Notes: generated by a model not told the origin, from the letters alone. A DNA stretch of 64,000 bases from Nannocystis pusilla (GCF_026626665.1 NZ_JAPNKE010000002.1:10870001-10934000), one strand, 5' to 3'. Positions 19,595 through 32,516 are shown, numbered from the stretch's first letter. Made by a program: numbers and translations.

Positions 19595-20732
19595 TCAGGC
19601 GCTGCGGATCCCGTGGCGCGCCAGGACCTCGACGAACGCGGCCACGTGCGAGCGGCGCTTGCGGAAGGGCGAGGGCGGCGGCGAGGGGTTGGTGGTCGGA
19701 TAGACGACGGGGCCGCCGGCGAGCGCCTCGCCGATGGCAGCGCGGATGTCGGCGGTCACGGCGCCGCGCAGGTCGACGCGCGCGATCAGGGCCCGCACGG
19801 CAGGGCCGGTAGGCCGACAGCACCAGGGCGTCGGTGATCTCCTTGAGCAGCGACATGTTGCCGCCCTGCCACATGCCGCCGCGGTAGTAGCAGGTCCACG
19901 AGAACAAGCTCTGGCCGGCGTCGGTGTCGTCCAGGCCGCGCAGGCCGGGGAGCGCCCGCAGGCGCGCGAGCGCCAGCGAATGGTTGTAGGTGCGCCACTT
20001 CGGGGTGGTGAAGACATCGGCCATGGCGCCGACCCAGAAGATGGCGCGCCGCTCGAAGCGACCGGCGAGCTCGCGCAGCTCGGCGACCCATCGCACGTGG
20101 TCGAGGCCGATCCGGCAGGCGTTGACCGCGATCTCGCTGTCGAGCAAGGAGGCGTCGCGGTCGACGAGCTCGACGACGTCCATGCCGAGCCGGTTGTCCT
20201 TCACGAACTGCTGCACGAGCGGGAAGTTGGGCCGCGCGCTGACGGCGATCACCGGGTTCTTCCACGGCAGCAACAACAGGTTGAGGCTGTCCTTGCCGCC
20301 GCACAGGACGAGGTTGGTGAAGCCGGGCCGCTGCGCCTCGACGCGGGCGACGTCGCTGCGGGTAGCCGCGGCGAACCGGGCGACGTACTCGTGCGGATCC
20401 GCCAGCTCGAGGGTGGACAGCTCGGGACAACCGACGCGACGCACGCGGCGATCGATGGTCGCGTTGGTGGCAAGGTAGCGGACCGCGCCGCCGACCTGGC
20501 GGGCGACGTCGGCGTCGAGCTCGAGCGCACCGTTGTGGACGATCAGCGGCAGCGGCGAGGTCGCGTAGAGGTCGCCGCTGCGGTAGACGGGATAGAACAC
20601 CGGCGGCGGGCCGCGGAAGCGCTCGGCCTGCCAGACGACGGGACCCGGCGTGAGCCACAGGTCGTCCTCGTCGATCTCGGGCTGGCGACGCAGCTCCCAG
20701 GCGTCCTTCGTCGTGAGCTCGGGCAAGATCAT
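19595..20732 (-). CDS. PP-loop ATP-pyrophosphatase-like protein (frameshifted)
   Basis: About 378 residues. A PP-loop motif GFTNLVLCGGKDSLNLLLLPW (the SGGxDS class) near residue 145 marks the adenylating ATP-pyrophosphatase fold of asparagine synthetase, GMP synthetase and tRNA-modifying enzymes. The N-terminal 130 residues (WLTPGPVVWQAERF, VFYPVYRSGDLYATSPLPLI) have no Cys/Gln amidotransferase signature, so it is not a standard asparagine synthetase. The frame breaks near 19803-19810 after LVLSAYRP by +1 or -2 and then continues VRALIARVDLRGAVTADI to the stop. Its place beside sugar genes suggests amidation or amination of a polysaccharide building block, which is inference. The start overlaps the stop of a small repeat ORF as ATGA. 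Confidence 0.7.
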
Positions 20733-21133
20733 CGCCGGACCTCGACGTGGTCGCGCAGCCGGTCGGACGCGAGCGCCGCGGCGTCGCGAGGTCGCAGGGC
20801 GCTCGCTTCGACAGGGCGGACGTCGCGGGCAAATCGAGGCCGGGGCGTCGCGGCGGCGCAGCGGCGCAGCGCGGTCGCGGCGGCGATTCGGGGTGACATG
20901 GTGGCGGGTCGTCGTGAAGGCCGGGGCGTCGCGGCGGCGCAGCGGCGCAGCGCGGTCGCGGCGGCGATACGGGGCGACATCGTGGCGGGGCGTCGTGAAG
21001 GCCGCGGCGTCGCGGCGGCGCAGCGGCGCAGCGCGGTCGCGGCGGCGACTCGGGGCGACGTCGTGGCGGGTCGTCGTGAGCGACCTGCGGCGGGTGCTGC
21101 GGGGCGTGCGGGCTTCGGCAGGTAAAGGCGCAT
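20729..21133 (-). CDS. Possible small basic repeat protein
   Basis: A 134-residue frame (MRLYLPKPARPAAPAAG...) whose middle is three near-identical 27-residue units of the type RRPATMSPRIAAATALRRC, encoded by an 81-bp tandem repeat. The stop overlaps the ATG of the PP-loop gene as ATGA, which favours real translation. Against it, any unit length divisible by three keeps all frames open in such GC-rich DNA, and the composition (Arg, Ala, Pro, Thr) is that of non-coding frames here. No family is recognised. Confidence 0.3.
   Translation of the reverse strand: MRLYLPKPARPAAPAAGRSRRPATTSPRVAAATALRRCAAATPRPSRRPATMSPRIAAATALRRCAAATPRPSRRPATMSPRIAAATALRRCAAATPRPRFARDVRPVEASALRPRDAAALASDRLRDHVEVRR
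20841..21083. repeat. 81-bp tandem repeat, three copies
   Basis: Units begin at 20841, 20922 and 21003 and differ at a few positions only. Each contains CGGCGGCGCAGCGGCGCAGC and ends GGCGGGTCGTCGTG or a close variant. The array fills much of the 543-base gap between the PP-loop gene and the divergent glycosyltransferase gene, so it lies where their promoters should be. Confidence 0.92.
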
Positions 21134-21275
21134 CACGGGCCTCCGCGCGATACCAGAGCCCGGCGAGGACGGCGTGCCGCGGGGGTCGCGGAGGGCGTGC
21201 GGCAAGTCATGGCTGGGCGAGGCCGGTTGACACCCTCGCGCGCCGGAGCGTACGTTCGCGGCCGTTTCGCTCGGC

Positions 21276-22405
21276 ATGTCGATCTCGCCGACCGTCGGCT
21301 TTGTGCGCCACGAATTCCTGCCGCCGTCGGAGACGTTCATCTACACGTCGATGCGGTCGCTGCAGCGCTACGCGGTGCGCGTGTTCGCGGTCGAGCGGCT
21401 GTCGCGGGAGAAGTTCCCGGACGGCGAGGTGACGGCGCTGCGCGACCAGCCGCTCGGGTCGCTCGAGGCGCTGCTGTACCGCGCGACCACGCTGTCGCCG
21501 CGGCTGTCGCGGTGGGCCCGCGGGGTGTCGCTGATCCACGCGCACCTCGGGCAGACCGGCGCCCACGCGCTGCTGACGGCGGTCCGCCACGGCCTGCCGC
21601 TGGTGACGAGCTTCTACGGCAAGGACGTGACGGTCCGCGGCTCGCGGCTGCGGCTGCTGCCGGCCTACTGGCACTTCGCCGCGCTGGCGCCGGCGCTGTT
21701 CCGCCGCGGCGACCGCTTCCTCGCGCTGTCGCAGCACATGCGCGGCCAGCTGGTCGCGCAGGGCTGTCCCGAGAGCAAGATCCGCGTGGTCCCGCTCGGG
21801 GTCGACCTGTCGCGCTTCCAGCCGGCGCCGCGGACGACGCGGGCGCGCACGCGGGTGCTGATGGTCGGCCGCGAGGTCGAGAAGAAGGGCTTTGACGACG
21901 GGCTGCGGGCGTGCGCCCGGGCGCGCGACGAAGGGGCTGACCTCGAGGTCATGCTCCTGGGACAGGTTCGGCGGGGGCCGGGCCGCTGCGCGCGCTGGCC
22001 GAGTCGCTGCGCCTCGACGTGACGTGGGCGGCGCCGACGACGGCTGTCCCTTCGGCCATGCAGGAGGCGGACGTGCTGCTGGTGCCGAGCCGGACGGCGA
22101 GCGACGGCGACCAGGAGGGCACGCCGACGGTGATCTGCGAGGGCTCGGCGGCGGGGCTGCCGATCGTGGCGACGCGGCACGCGGGGATCCCGGAGCAGGT
22201 CGCGCACGAGCGGACGGGGCTGCTGGCGGACGAGCGCGACGTCGCGGGGCTGGCGGGGCACCTGGTGCGCCTGTCCCGAAGTGCAGACGAGCGGGTCGCC
22301 CTCGGCGAGGCCGGGCGGCGCAAGATGCAGGCGGAGTACAGCGTGGAGGCGCACCGCGAGCGCCTCCAGGCGGTCTACGACGAGGTCCTGGGGAGGTCGC
22401 GATGA
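21276..22405 (+). CDS. Glycosyltransferase family 4 (frameshifted)
   Basis: About 376 residues of a GT-B fold glycosyltransferase. The N-terminal half (FLPPSETFIYTSMRSLQ, LIHAHLGQTGAHALL, VTSFYGKDVT, LSQHMRGQLVAQGCP, VVPLGVDLSRF) binds the acceptor; the C-terminal half (EGTPTVICEGSAAGLPIVAT, HAGIPEQV) carries the GT4 donor-binding E-x7-E-type motif. It resembles exopolysaccharide/colanic-acid type retaining transferases. One base is missing within 21965-21985, probably in the GGGGG run of GGCGGGGGCC, which joins the two frames. It starts the plus-strand sugar operon and overlaps rfbF as ATGA. The donor sugar is not known. Confidence 0.9.
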
Positions 22406-23175
22406 AGGTCGTCATCCTGTGCGGGGGCAAGGGGACCCGCTTCAAAGAGCAGACGGAGCTGCGTCCCAAGCCGATGATCGAGGTCGCGGGGCGGCCGATC
22501 CTCTGGCACATCATGAGCTACTACGCGTCGTTCGGGTTCGACGACTTCGTGCTGTGCCTCGGCTACCGCGCCGAGGTGATCAAGCGCTACTTCCTCGACT
22601 TCGCGGCGCTGTCGGGCGACTTCACCGTCGACCTCGGGCAGGGCGGCAAGCTGACGCTGCACAACCCGCCCGAGGCGCGCTGGCGCGTGACCTGCGTCGA
22701 CACCGGCGAGGAGGCGATGACCGGGGCGCGGCTGCGCCGGGTGGGTCGCCACCTGGACGAGGACGACTTCATGCTGACGTACGGCGACGGCCTGTGCGAC
22801 GTCGACCTGAAGGCGCTGCTGGCGTTTCACCGCAGCCACGGGAAGATCGGGACGGTCACCGGGGTGCGGCCGCAGAGCCGCTTCGGCGAGCTGCTGACCG
22901 ACGGCGAGCGCGTCGACCGCTTCAGCGAGAAGCCGGCGGTCACCGAGGGCTGGATCAACGGCGGCTTCTTCGTGTTCCGCAAGGCGATGCTCGAGTACGT
23001 GCGCGACGACGACGCCTGCACGCTCGAGCGCGAGCCGCTCGAGCAGCTGGCCGCCGACGACCAGCTCCGGATCCACCGCCACGAGGGCTTCTGGCAGTGC
23101 ATGGACACCTACCGCGACCTGCAGCTGCTCGAGCGCGCGTGGACCGGCGGCGCGGCGCCGTGGAGGAAGTGGTAA
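22402..23175 (+). CDS. rfbF: Glucose-1-phosphate cytidylyltransferase
   Basis: A 257-residue nucleotidyltransferase that makes CDP-glucose from CTP and glucose-1-phosphate. The signature GGKGTRFKEQTELRPKPMIEV opens the protein (residues 8-28), followed by HIMSYYASFGFDDFVLCLGY, MLTYGDGLCDVDL, GVRPQSRFGEL, INGGFFVFRK and FWQCMDTYRDLQLLE, all typical of RfbF/DdhA. The ATG overlaps the glycosyltransferase stop. The next gene encodes the matching 4,6-dehydratase, so the first two steps to CDP-linked deoxysugars are present. No ddhC or ddhD homologue follows, so the final sugar may be a CDP-6-deoxyhexose made by the second epimerase. Confidence 0.95.
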   Translation: MKVVILCGGKGTRFKEQTELRPKPMIEVAGRPILWHIMSYYASFGFDDFVLCLGYRAEVIKRYFLDFAALSGDFTVDLGQGGKLTLHNPPEARWRVTCVDTGEEAMTGARLRRVGRHLDEDDFMLTYGDGLCDVDLKALLAFHRSHGKIGTVTGVRPQSRFGELLTDGERVDRFSEKPAVTEGWINGGFFVFRKAMLEYVRDDDACTLEREPLEQLAADDQLRIHRHEGFWQCMDTYRDLQLLERAWTGGAAPWRKW

Positions 23176-23194
23176 CATGTCCTTTTGGACAGAC
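23175..23194. repeat. Dispersed palindrome copy over a start codon
   Basis: ACATGTCC-TTTT-GGACAGAC; perfect 5-bp core arms. The ATG of the dehydratase gene (23177) is inside the left arm, so the hairpin could affect translation start. Confidence 0.75.
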
Positions 23195-24256
23195 AAGAAC
23201 GTGCTCGTCACCGGGGCGACCGGGCTGCTCGGCAGCCACATGGTCGAGGAGCTGCTGGCCCGCGGGGCGGCGCCGGTGTGCCTGGTCCGCGACGGGGTGC
23301 CGCGCAGCCTGTTCCACGGCCGCGGGCTCGACCGCCGCTGCGTCAGCGTGCAGGGCCAGCTCGAGGACTACGCGCTGCTCGAGCGGGTGATCAACGAGCA
23401 CGAGATCGAGGCGGTGTTCCACCTCGGGGCGCAGACGATCGTCGGCACGGCCGGGCGCAACCCGCTGTCGACCTGGGAGGCCAACGTCCGCGGCTCGTAC
23501 AACCTGCTCGAGGCGTGCCGCCGCAACGAGCGCAAGGTCCGGCGGATCGTCGTCGCCAGCTCCGACAAGGCCTACGGCGACCAGCCGGTGCTGCCGTACA
23601 CCGAGGAGTCGCGGCTCGAGGGCCGCTTCCCCTACGACTGCTCGAAGAGCTGCACCGACCTGATCGCGCGCTGCTACTTCGACAGCTACCAGCTGCCGGT
23701 GTGCGTGACCCGCTGCGGCAACCTGTTCGGGCCCGGCGACCTCAACTGGAACCGCATCATCCCCGGGACGGTGCGCTCGGTGGTCCGCGGCGAGCGGCCG
23801 CTGGTCCGCAGCGACGGGACGTTCGTGCGCGACTACGTGTACGTCGGCGACGCGGTGGCGGCGTACCTCGAGCTGGCCGAGCAGATGGACCGCCCCGAGG
23901 TGGCCGGCGAGGCGTTCAACTTCTCCGACGAGCGGCCGCAGAGCGTGCTCGACATCGTCGACCGCGTGCTCGGTCACATGGACGCGCGCCACCTGCCGCC
24001 GGTGATCCTGGGCGAGGCGTCGCGGGAGATCCGCGAGCAATTCCTGTCGTCCGAGAAGGCGCGCCGGGTGCTCGGCTGGCGCCCGCGCCACGGGCTCGAC
24101 GAGGGGCTGCAGCGCACGATCGCCTGGTATCGCGAGCTGCTGGGGGGCGGCGTGACCGCGGTCGCGATCGGCGGCGGCGGCGGCTTCATCGGCCGCGCCG
24201 TCGCGCGCGCTCGCCGGTCGATCGGCGATCGCGTTCGGTCGCGAAGGCCTGTCTGA
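23177..24256 (+). CDS. NAD-dependent 4,6-dehydratase, CDP-glucose type
   Basis: A 359-residue extended-SDR enzyme: VLVTGATGLLGSHMVEEL at the N-terminus (NAD site), VFHLGAQTIVGTAGRNP, TWEANVRGSYNLLEAC, VVASSDKAYGD, the catalytic YDCSKS (YxxxK) and TRCGNLFGPGDLNWNRIIP. These match CDP-glucose 4,6-dehydratases, and rfbF lies just upstream. The last 35 codons (from about 24152) are shared in frame with the start of the next epimerase (VTAVAIGGGGGFIG); one G fewer in the G6 run 24142-24147 would end this protein as RELLGAA at a GTGA overlap. So the true C-terminus is probably shorter than shown, unless the two enzymes are fused. Confidence 0.9.
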   Translation: MSFWTDKNVLVTGATGLLGSHMVEELLARGAAPVCLVRDGVPRSLFHGRGLDRRCVSVQGQLEDYALLERVINEHEIEAVFHLGAQTIVGTAGRNPLSTWEANVRGSYNLLEACRRNERKVRRIVVASSDKAYGDQPVLPYTEESRLEGRFPYDCSKSCTDLIARCYFDSYQLPVCVTRCGNLFGPGDLNWNRIIPGTVRSVVRGERPLVRSDGTFVRDYVYVGDAVAAYLELAEQMDRPEVAGEAFNFSDERPQSVLDIVDRVLGHMDARHLPPVILGEASREIREQFLSSEKARRVLGWRPRHGLDEGLQRTIAWYRELLGGGVTAVAIGGGGGFIGRAVARARRSIGDRVRSRRPV

Positions 24257-24979
24257 AGGGACATGTCCGGAAGTTCACGCGCTGATCTGGGCCGCCGGCG
24301 GCCGCGAGGGCGGCGAGGCGGCGCTGGCCGAGATGCACGTGGCGGCGCCGCTGCGGGCGCTGGCGGTGGCGGCGGCGCGCGGGCCCGGCGGGTGGTCTAC
24401 GTCAGCAGCGGCGAGGTGTACGGGCTGCAGCCGGTGCCGTTCGCCGAGGACGCGCAGCGCCTCGGCGACACGCCGTACGCGAAGGCGAAGATCCGCGGCG
24501 AGGACGAGGTCCGCGCGGCGGCGGCCAGGCTGAGGCTCGAGGCGGTGATCGTGCGCCCGGGGGTGGTCTACGGGCCCGGTCAGCGCCCGGGGATGCTGAT
24601 CCCGTCGCTGCTGGCGGCCCTGCGCGCGGGTCAGCGGTTCGCCTGCACGCCCGGCGAGCAGACCCGCGACTTCGTGCACGTGCGCGACGTGGCCCGCCTG
24701 CTGGCCCGCTGCGCCGAGGACGGGGCGCCGGCGGGGACCTACAACGCGGGCACGGGGATCGAGTCTGCCGTGGCGATGGTGGTGCGCGCGCTGGCGTGGC
24801 GGCTCGGCCGCACGGACCTGGTCGACCTCGGGGCGCTGCCGTACCGCGGCAGCGAGGTGATGCGCTACGTGCTCGACGCGACCCGCGCGAAGGAGCGGCT
24901 CGGCTTCGTCGCCCAGGTGGCGCTGGCCGACGGGCTCGAGTCGGTGGTGAGCTGTCCCGAGGAGCAGGTCGGTGCCTGA
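24152..24979 (+). CDS. NAD-dependent epimerase/dehydratase (two frameshifts)
   Basis: About 276 residues of a second extended SDR. It begins VTAVAIGGGGGFIGRAVARA (NAD site), passes through HALIWAAGGREGGEAAL in another frame, then VVYVSSGEVYGLQPVPF, the catalytic Tyr/Lys in DTPYAKAKIRGED, VIVRPGVVYGPGQRPGML and FVHVRDVARLLARC. The breaks are consistent with loss of two bases in the CG run near 24210 and one G near 24388. A palindrome copy (24250-24263) lies in the code for GLSEGTCPEV. It may convert the CDP-4-keto-6-deoxy intermediate, which is inferred from position. The stop lies within a 40-bp repeat copy. Confidence 0.82.
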
Positions 24980-25313
24980 GGTCGAGGCGACGGCGGCGAG
25001 TCGGCGATATGTCTTGAGGGACATGTCCGAAGGCGAGGCCGAGGCGAGGCGGTGGTTTTCGTCCGAGGCCGCGGTGACGCCCTCGTCGAGGTGGCGGCGA
25101 GCTGTCCCGAGGGTCATGTCGGTGCTCGCGGTCGAGGTTCGGCCGGCTGTCCCGAGGCGCAGGTCGACCACCGAAATCGCCAGGTCGCTGGTGATCTGTC
25201 CCGAGGAGCAGGGCGTTGCTTGAGGTCGAGGCGATGGTGCGGCGCGCGGCCGCGGAGGTGATGGCGTTGAGAAGCTGTCCCGAGGAGCAGGTCGGTGCTT
25301 GAGGTCGAGGCGC
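24951..25313. repeat. Three 40-bp direct repeats plus partial copies
   Basis: Near-identical 40-base units (CTGTCCCGAGGAGCAGG, then GGTGCTTGAGGTCGAGGCG) sit at 24951-24990, 25195-25234 and 25274-25313. Shorter relatives occur at about 25105 and 25147, and an inverted pair ATGTC/GACAT at 25009-25024. The first copy contains the epimerase stop, the last contains the methyltransferase start. The 315 bases between those genes hold no other gene. Confidence 0.85.
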
Positions 25314-25947
25314 GGTGGTTGCGGGCGCGGCTGCAGGAGCTTCCCGACGCGGAGCTGTCCCCTTTATTAAACCTCGGGAGCAGCGACCTGCAGTTTCGGA
25401 CGGAGGTGCAGCCGTGGATCGACCGCGAGGTGTTCGCGCCGCTGCGGGCCCGCGGGGCGGCGATCGTCCACAGCGACCTGAAGACGCTGCCGGGCGTCGA
25501 CATCGCCGCGGACGCGCTGAGCGAGGCGGGCCTCTCGCGGCTGCGCGCGGTCGGGGCGCGGGCGATCCTGTGCTGCAACATGCTCGAGCACGTGACCGAC
25601 CGCGCGGCGCTGGCCGAGCGCCTGGCGGCGCTGGTGCCCGCCGGCGGGCTGCTCGTCGTCACGGTGCCGTTCAGCTACCCGTACCACCCCGACCCGATCG
25701 ACACGTACTATCGACCTGACCCGGAGGACATGTCCCGAGAGCTGTTCCCGGGGCTGCGCCTGGTCCGCGCCGAGATCGTCGACGGGCCGACCTACGCGCC
25801 CGAGCTGCTGCGCCGGCCGTGGCTGCTGGTCCGCGACGTCCGCAAGCTGGCTGGCCTTCGGGACAGCCCGAGCGGGACCGCGGCTCGCGCCTGCGCTGGC
25901 TGGGTCGCCCCTACCGGGTCAGCTGCGCGGTGCTGCGGCGGGAGTAG
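25295..25947 (+). CDS. Class I SAM-dependent methyltransferase (frameshifted)
   Basis: About 217 residues. LLNLGSSDLQFR stands at the SAM-binding loop, VHSDLKTLPGVDIAADAL at the acidic loop, AILCCNMLEHVTDRAALAERL is the post-I/motif II region of Methyltransf_11/23-type enzymes, and LLVVTVPFSYPYHPDPIDTYYR follows. One base is missing near 25850-25860; after it the frame reads WPSGQPERDRGSRLRWLGRP to the stop at 25945. The GTG start lies inside a repeat copy, so it is uncertain. Four bases separate it from the flippase gene. It probably methylates a sugar of the surface polymer, inferred from context. Confidence 0.82.
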
Positions 25948-25950
25948 AGG

Positions 25951-27440
25951 ATGTCGGAGCGCGAGGAGCAGGTCCGCGTCAACCAGAGCCTGGCGTGGGT
26001 CGGCACGGCGACCGCGCTGATGGGCGTGCTCGACGTGGTGACCAAGGCGGTGCTGCTGGCGATCTGGATCAGCCCCGAGGAGTACGGGGTGGCGACGCTG
26101 GCCCTGGCGGCGATCCCGATCCTCGACCTGGCGACCGAGCTGGGGCTGCCGGGGGCGCTGGTGCAGCAGGGCGACCACACGCCGGCGCGCCTGTCGACGG
26201 TGTTCTGGCTCAACCTGCTCTTGTCGCTCACGATCGTCGCGGCGATCTTCTTCGCGGTGGCGCCGCTGCTGGCCAGCCACTACCAGGCGCCGATCGTCGG
26301 CTGGATGCTGCAGGCGCACTGCGTCAAGCTGCTGCTGCAGAACCTGTACATGGTGCCGGGGGCGCTGATGATCCGCGAGATGCGGTTCCGCGAGTTCTCG
26401 CTGATCCGCTTCCTCGCCAGCGTGGCCGAGAACGTGGCGCTGCTGGTCGCGGCGCCGCTGGTGGGGATCTGGTGCTTCATCGCCGGGGCGATCGGCCGCA
26501 CGCTGGTGACGACCGCGGGGGTGCAGTACTTCCAGCCGTGGCTGCCGCGATTGCTGTTCGACTGGGCGGCCACCCGCGAGGCGGTGCTGTTCGGGCTCAA
26601 GACGTCGCTGAGCCGGATCCTGTTCTTCGTCTACACCGGCCTCGACTTCTACATCGTCGGCCACTTCTTCGGCCGCGCCGCGCTCGGGCTCTACAAGGCC
26701 GCCGCCGACCTGGCGCTCGACCCGGCGCGCATCATCAGCACGGTGGTGGTGTCGGTGGCGTTCCCGGCGTTCTCGCGCGCGCGCGACCGACCCGCGGCGC
26801 TGGCGGAGCAATTTCGAAATTGTCGCGGCTCAGCTTCATCGTGGTCGCCGGGTTCCTGGTGATCGTGGTGCCGGCGGCGCCCGACCTGCTGCTGCTGCTC
26901 GACGAGCAATGGGTCGGCGCGGCGGCTGCCGTGCGGGTGCTGGCGATCGCGGCGCTGCTGCGGGCGGTCAGCGCAGTGGTGCCGCCGCTGCTCGACGGGG
27001 TCGGGCGCCCGAGCCTGACCCTGAGCTACATGGCGGTGGCGGCGGTGACGATGCCGCTGTGGTTCGCGATCGCGGCGATCTTGCTCGGCGGCTGGCTCGG
27101 CTACGCGTCGGTGGCGTGGGCGTGGGTGATCGGCTACCCGATCGCGTTCGCGGTGCTGCTCCGCTTCGCGCTGCGCCACCTGCAGCTCGGCGTCGGTCGC
27201 TACGTCGGGGCGCTGCTCCGCCTGTTCTTGTGGACAGGTCTGGCGATCGCCGCGGGAGCAGGGGTGCGGGCGCTGATGGCCGACGCGGTGGCGCTGCCGC
27301 TGGTGCGCGCGCTGGTGACCGCGGCGACGTCCATGGGGACGTTCCTGGCGGCGCTGGTGCTGGCCGAGGGGATCACGCCGGCGTCGGTGTCGGCGGCCCT
27401 GAAGCCGCCGCCGCGTGACCCGGAGCCGGCGATCGAGTAG
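25951..27440 (+). CDS. Oligosaccharide flippase, Wzx type (frameshifted)
   Basis: About 496 residues with 12 or more hydrophobic segments, typical of the MOP/Wzx superfamily that moves lipid-linked sugar units across the inner membrane. Examples are LLSLTIVAAIFFAVAPLLAS, LALAAIPILDLATELGLPGA and LFFVYTGLDFYIVGHFFGR. The pattern SPEEYGVATLALAAIPIL is characteristic of polysaccharide-export flippases such as WzxC. One base is missing near 26810-26822 (AEQF then KLSRLSFIVVAG), joining two long frames. It follows the methyltransferase gene by 3 bases and precedes a sigma-factor gene by 10, so all may be one transcript. Confidence 0.9.
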
Positions 27441-27450
27441 AGCTGCAGGC

Positions 27451-28103
27451 GTGGAACCAGCACCGGGCGACGACGACCTCTCGCTGCTCCGCGCCTGGCA
27501 AGCCGGCTCGACCGCGGCCGGCCGGGCGCTGATCGCCCGCCACTACGCGAGCGTGTACCGGTTCTTCTTCGCCAAGGTGAGCGGCGACGCCTGCGAGGAC
27601 CTGGCCCAGGGGACATTCGAGGCGCTGTGCCGGCGCCGCGACGCGTACCGCGGCGGCTCGTCGTCGTTCAAGGGGTTCTTGTTCGGCATCGCCCGCAACA
27701 AGCTGCTCGAGTACATCCGCCACCGCTCGCGTCTGGGGCCGACGTTCGACCCGGCGACGGACAGCGCGATCGACCCGGCGACGGAGGGGTCGCTGTCGTC
27801 GCTGCTGGCGGACCGGCAGATCGAGCACGTGGTATCGCAGGCGCTGCGCGGGCTCAGCCTCGACGACCGGATCGTGCTCGAGCTGAAGGAGTACGAGCAG
27901 CTGACCGCCCGCGAGCTGGCCGAGCTGTTCGCCGTGCCGGGCGGGACGATGGCGGGGCGGATCGCGCGCGCCCGTCAGCGCCTGCGCGAGGGGACCGAGT
28001 TGTTGCTGGCTCGACCTGACCTGAGAGACAGCCAGGCGCGCGACCTCGACAGCGCGATGCGCAGCATCGGCGACAAGATCGAGGGCTACCTCCGCGATCG
28101 CAA

Positions 28104-28107
<4 letters not shown>
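27451..28107 (+). CDS. RNA polymerase sigma factor, ECF-like
   Basis: About 218 residues from GTG 27451. Region 2 is visible as ALIARHYASVYRFFFAKVSG, CEDLAQGTFEALCRRRDAY and FKGFLFGIARNKLLEYIRH; region 4 as LSLDDRIVLELKEYEQLTA and AVPGGTMAGRIARARQRL. It lacks other sigma domains. The kinase gene downstream overlaps its stop as GTGA, a pairing seen repeatedly in myxobacteria, where the kinase may control or be controlled by the sigma factor. It sits at the end of the sugar operon, so it could respond to envelope state; this is inference. Confidence 0.9.
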
Positions 28108-31670
<3,563 letters not shown>

Positions 31671-31886
31671 AGGTCATGTGATGATTCATGACCCGTCCGC
31701 AAGCGCATGCTGCGGAGCCAACCTTCGGAGCGAAGGTGGCTGCGGGCCGTGGGGACCGCGCGGCGGCGGTCGGTGCGGGGGCGCGCGGGTCGTGCCCGGT
31801 CCGCGCACGGGGCACGGCCGAGGCTGCCGGGGACGTCGCGGCGCGACGGCTGCCGGGTCGGCCGGCCGTGGTAAGCTCCGCGGCCG

Positions 31887-32516
31887 ATGCCTGTGCCGAT
31901 CTTCGCCCTCGCCGCCGCCGCCATCGCCGGGGTGGGGCTGTCCTACGCGCTGTCGACCGACGCCCGGACGCGCCGGGCCCTGAAGAAGCGGCCGGTGACG
32001 CCGATCCGCGGGCTCCGCGAGGGCGAGCTCGTGCGCGTGCGCGGGCGCGTGCTGGCCGGCGAGCGCGTGCTCGAGGCGCCGCTGTCCCATCGCGCCAGCG
32101 TGTACTACCTGGCGACGGTCGACCAGGAGACGGGGCGCAATCACTGGCGCGAGGTGGCCCGCGAGGAGCGCTACGTCGAGTTCGCGCTCGACGACGGGAC
32201 CGGACGGATCGAGGTGATCATGAGCGTGCCGCGGGTGGCAGTGGTGAGCGACCATCACACGCGCTCGGGCTCGTTCGACGACGCGAGCGAGGTCGAGGAG
32301 GCGTTCCTGCGCCGCCACGGGCTGAAGAGCACGAACCTGATCGGGCTCAACATCGCCATCCGCTACGACGAGGGGACGATCGAGCCGGGCGAAGAGGTGA
32401 CGGCGGTCGGGCTGGTGCGCGCGGAGATCCGCGACGGCCAGCGCGTGCTGGTGCTCGACGCGCCCGACGACGGACCGCTGCTGCTCAGCGACGATCCTCG
32501 CGCGGTCCACGGGTGA
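31887..32516 (+). CDS. GIDE-domain membrane protein
   Basis: A 209-residue protein with an N-terminal membrane helix (PIFALAAAAIAGVGLSYALS). The rest (EGELVRVRGRVLAGERVLEAPLS, VYYLATVDQETGRNHWREVAR, VEFALDDGTGRIEVIM, GLNIAIRYDEGTIEPGEEVTAVG) matches the GIDE/MULAN-like BAM domain found beside a membrane helix in bacteria and in mitochondrial E3 ligases. No RING domain is present. The bacterial function is not established. A 216-base gap separates it from the kinase gene; it holds an inverted repeat ACCTTCG/CGAAGGT at about 31730-31747 and no gene. Confidence 0.78.
   Translation: MPVPIFALAAAAIAGVGLSYALSTDARTRRALKKRPVTPIRGLREGELVRVRGRVLAGERVLEAPLSHRASVYYLATVDQETGRNHWREVAREERYVEFALDDGTGRIEVIMSVPRVAVVSDHHTRSGSFDDASEVEEAFLRRHGLKSTNLIGLNIAIRYDEGTIEPGEEVTAVGLVRAEIRDGQRVLVLDAPDDGPLLLSDDPRAVHG

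Noticed and set aside
21200..21275. Promoter calls for the sugar operon
   Set aside because: No -35/-10 pair of acceptable quality could be seen in this GC-rich stretch.
24152..24256. True fusion of the two epimerase genes
   Set aside because: A one-base change in a G6 run gives a normal C-terminus and a GTGA overlap, so separate genes are simpler; accurate reads are needed to be sure.
24951..25313. CRISPR array
   Set aside because: Repeat copies are irregularly spaced (40-240 bases), differ in length, and there are no cas genes.
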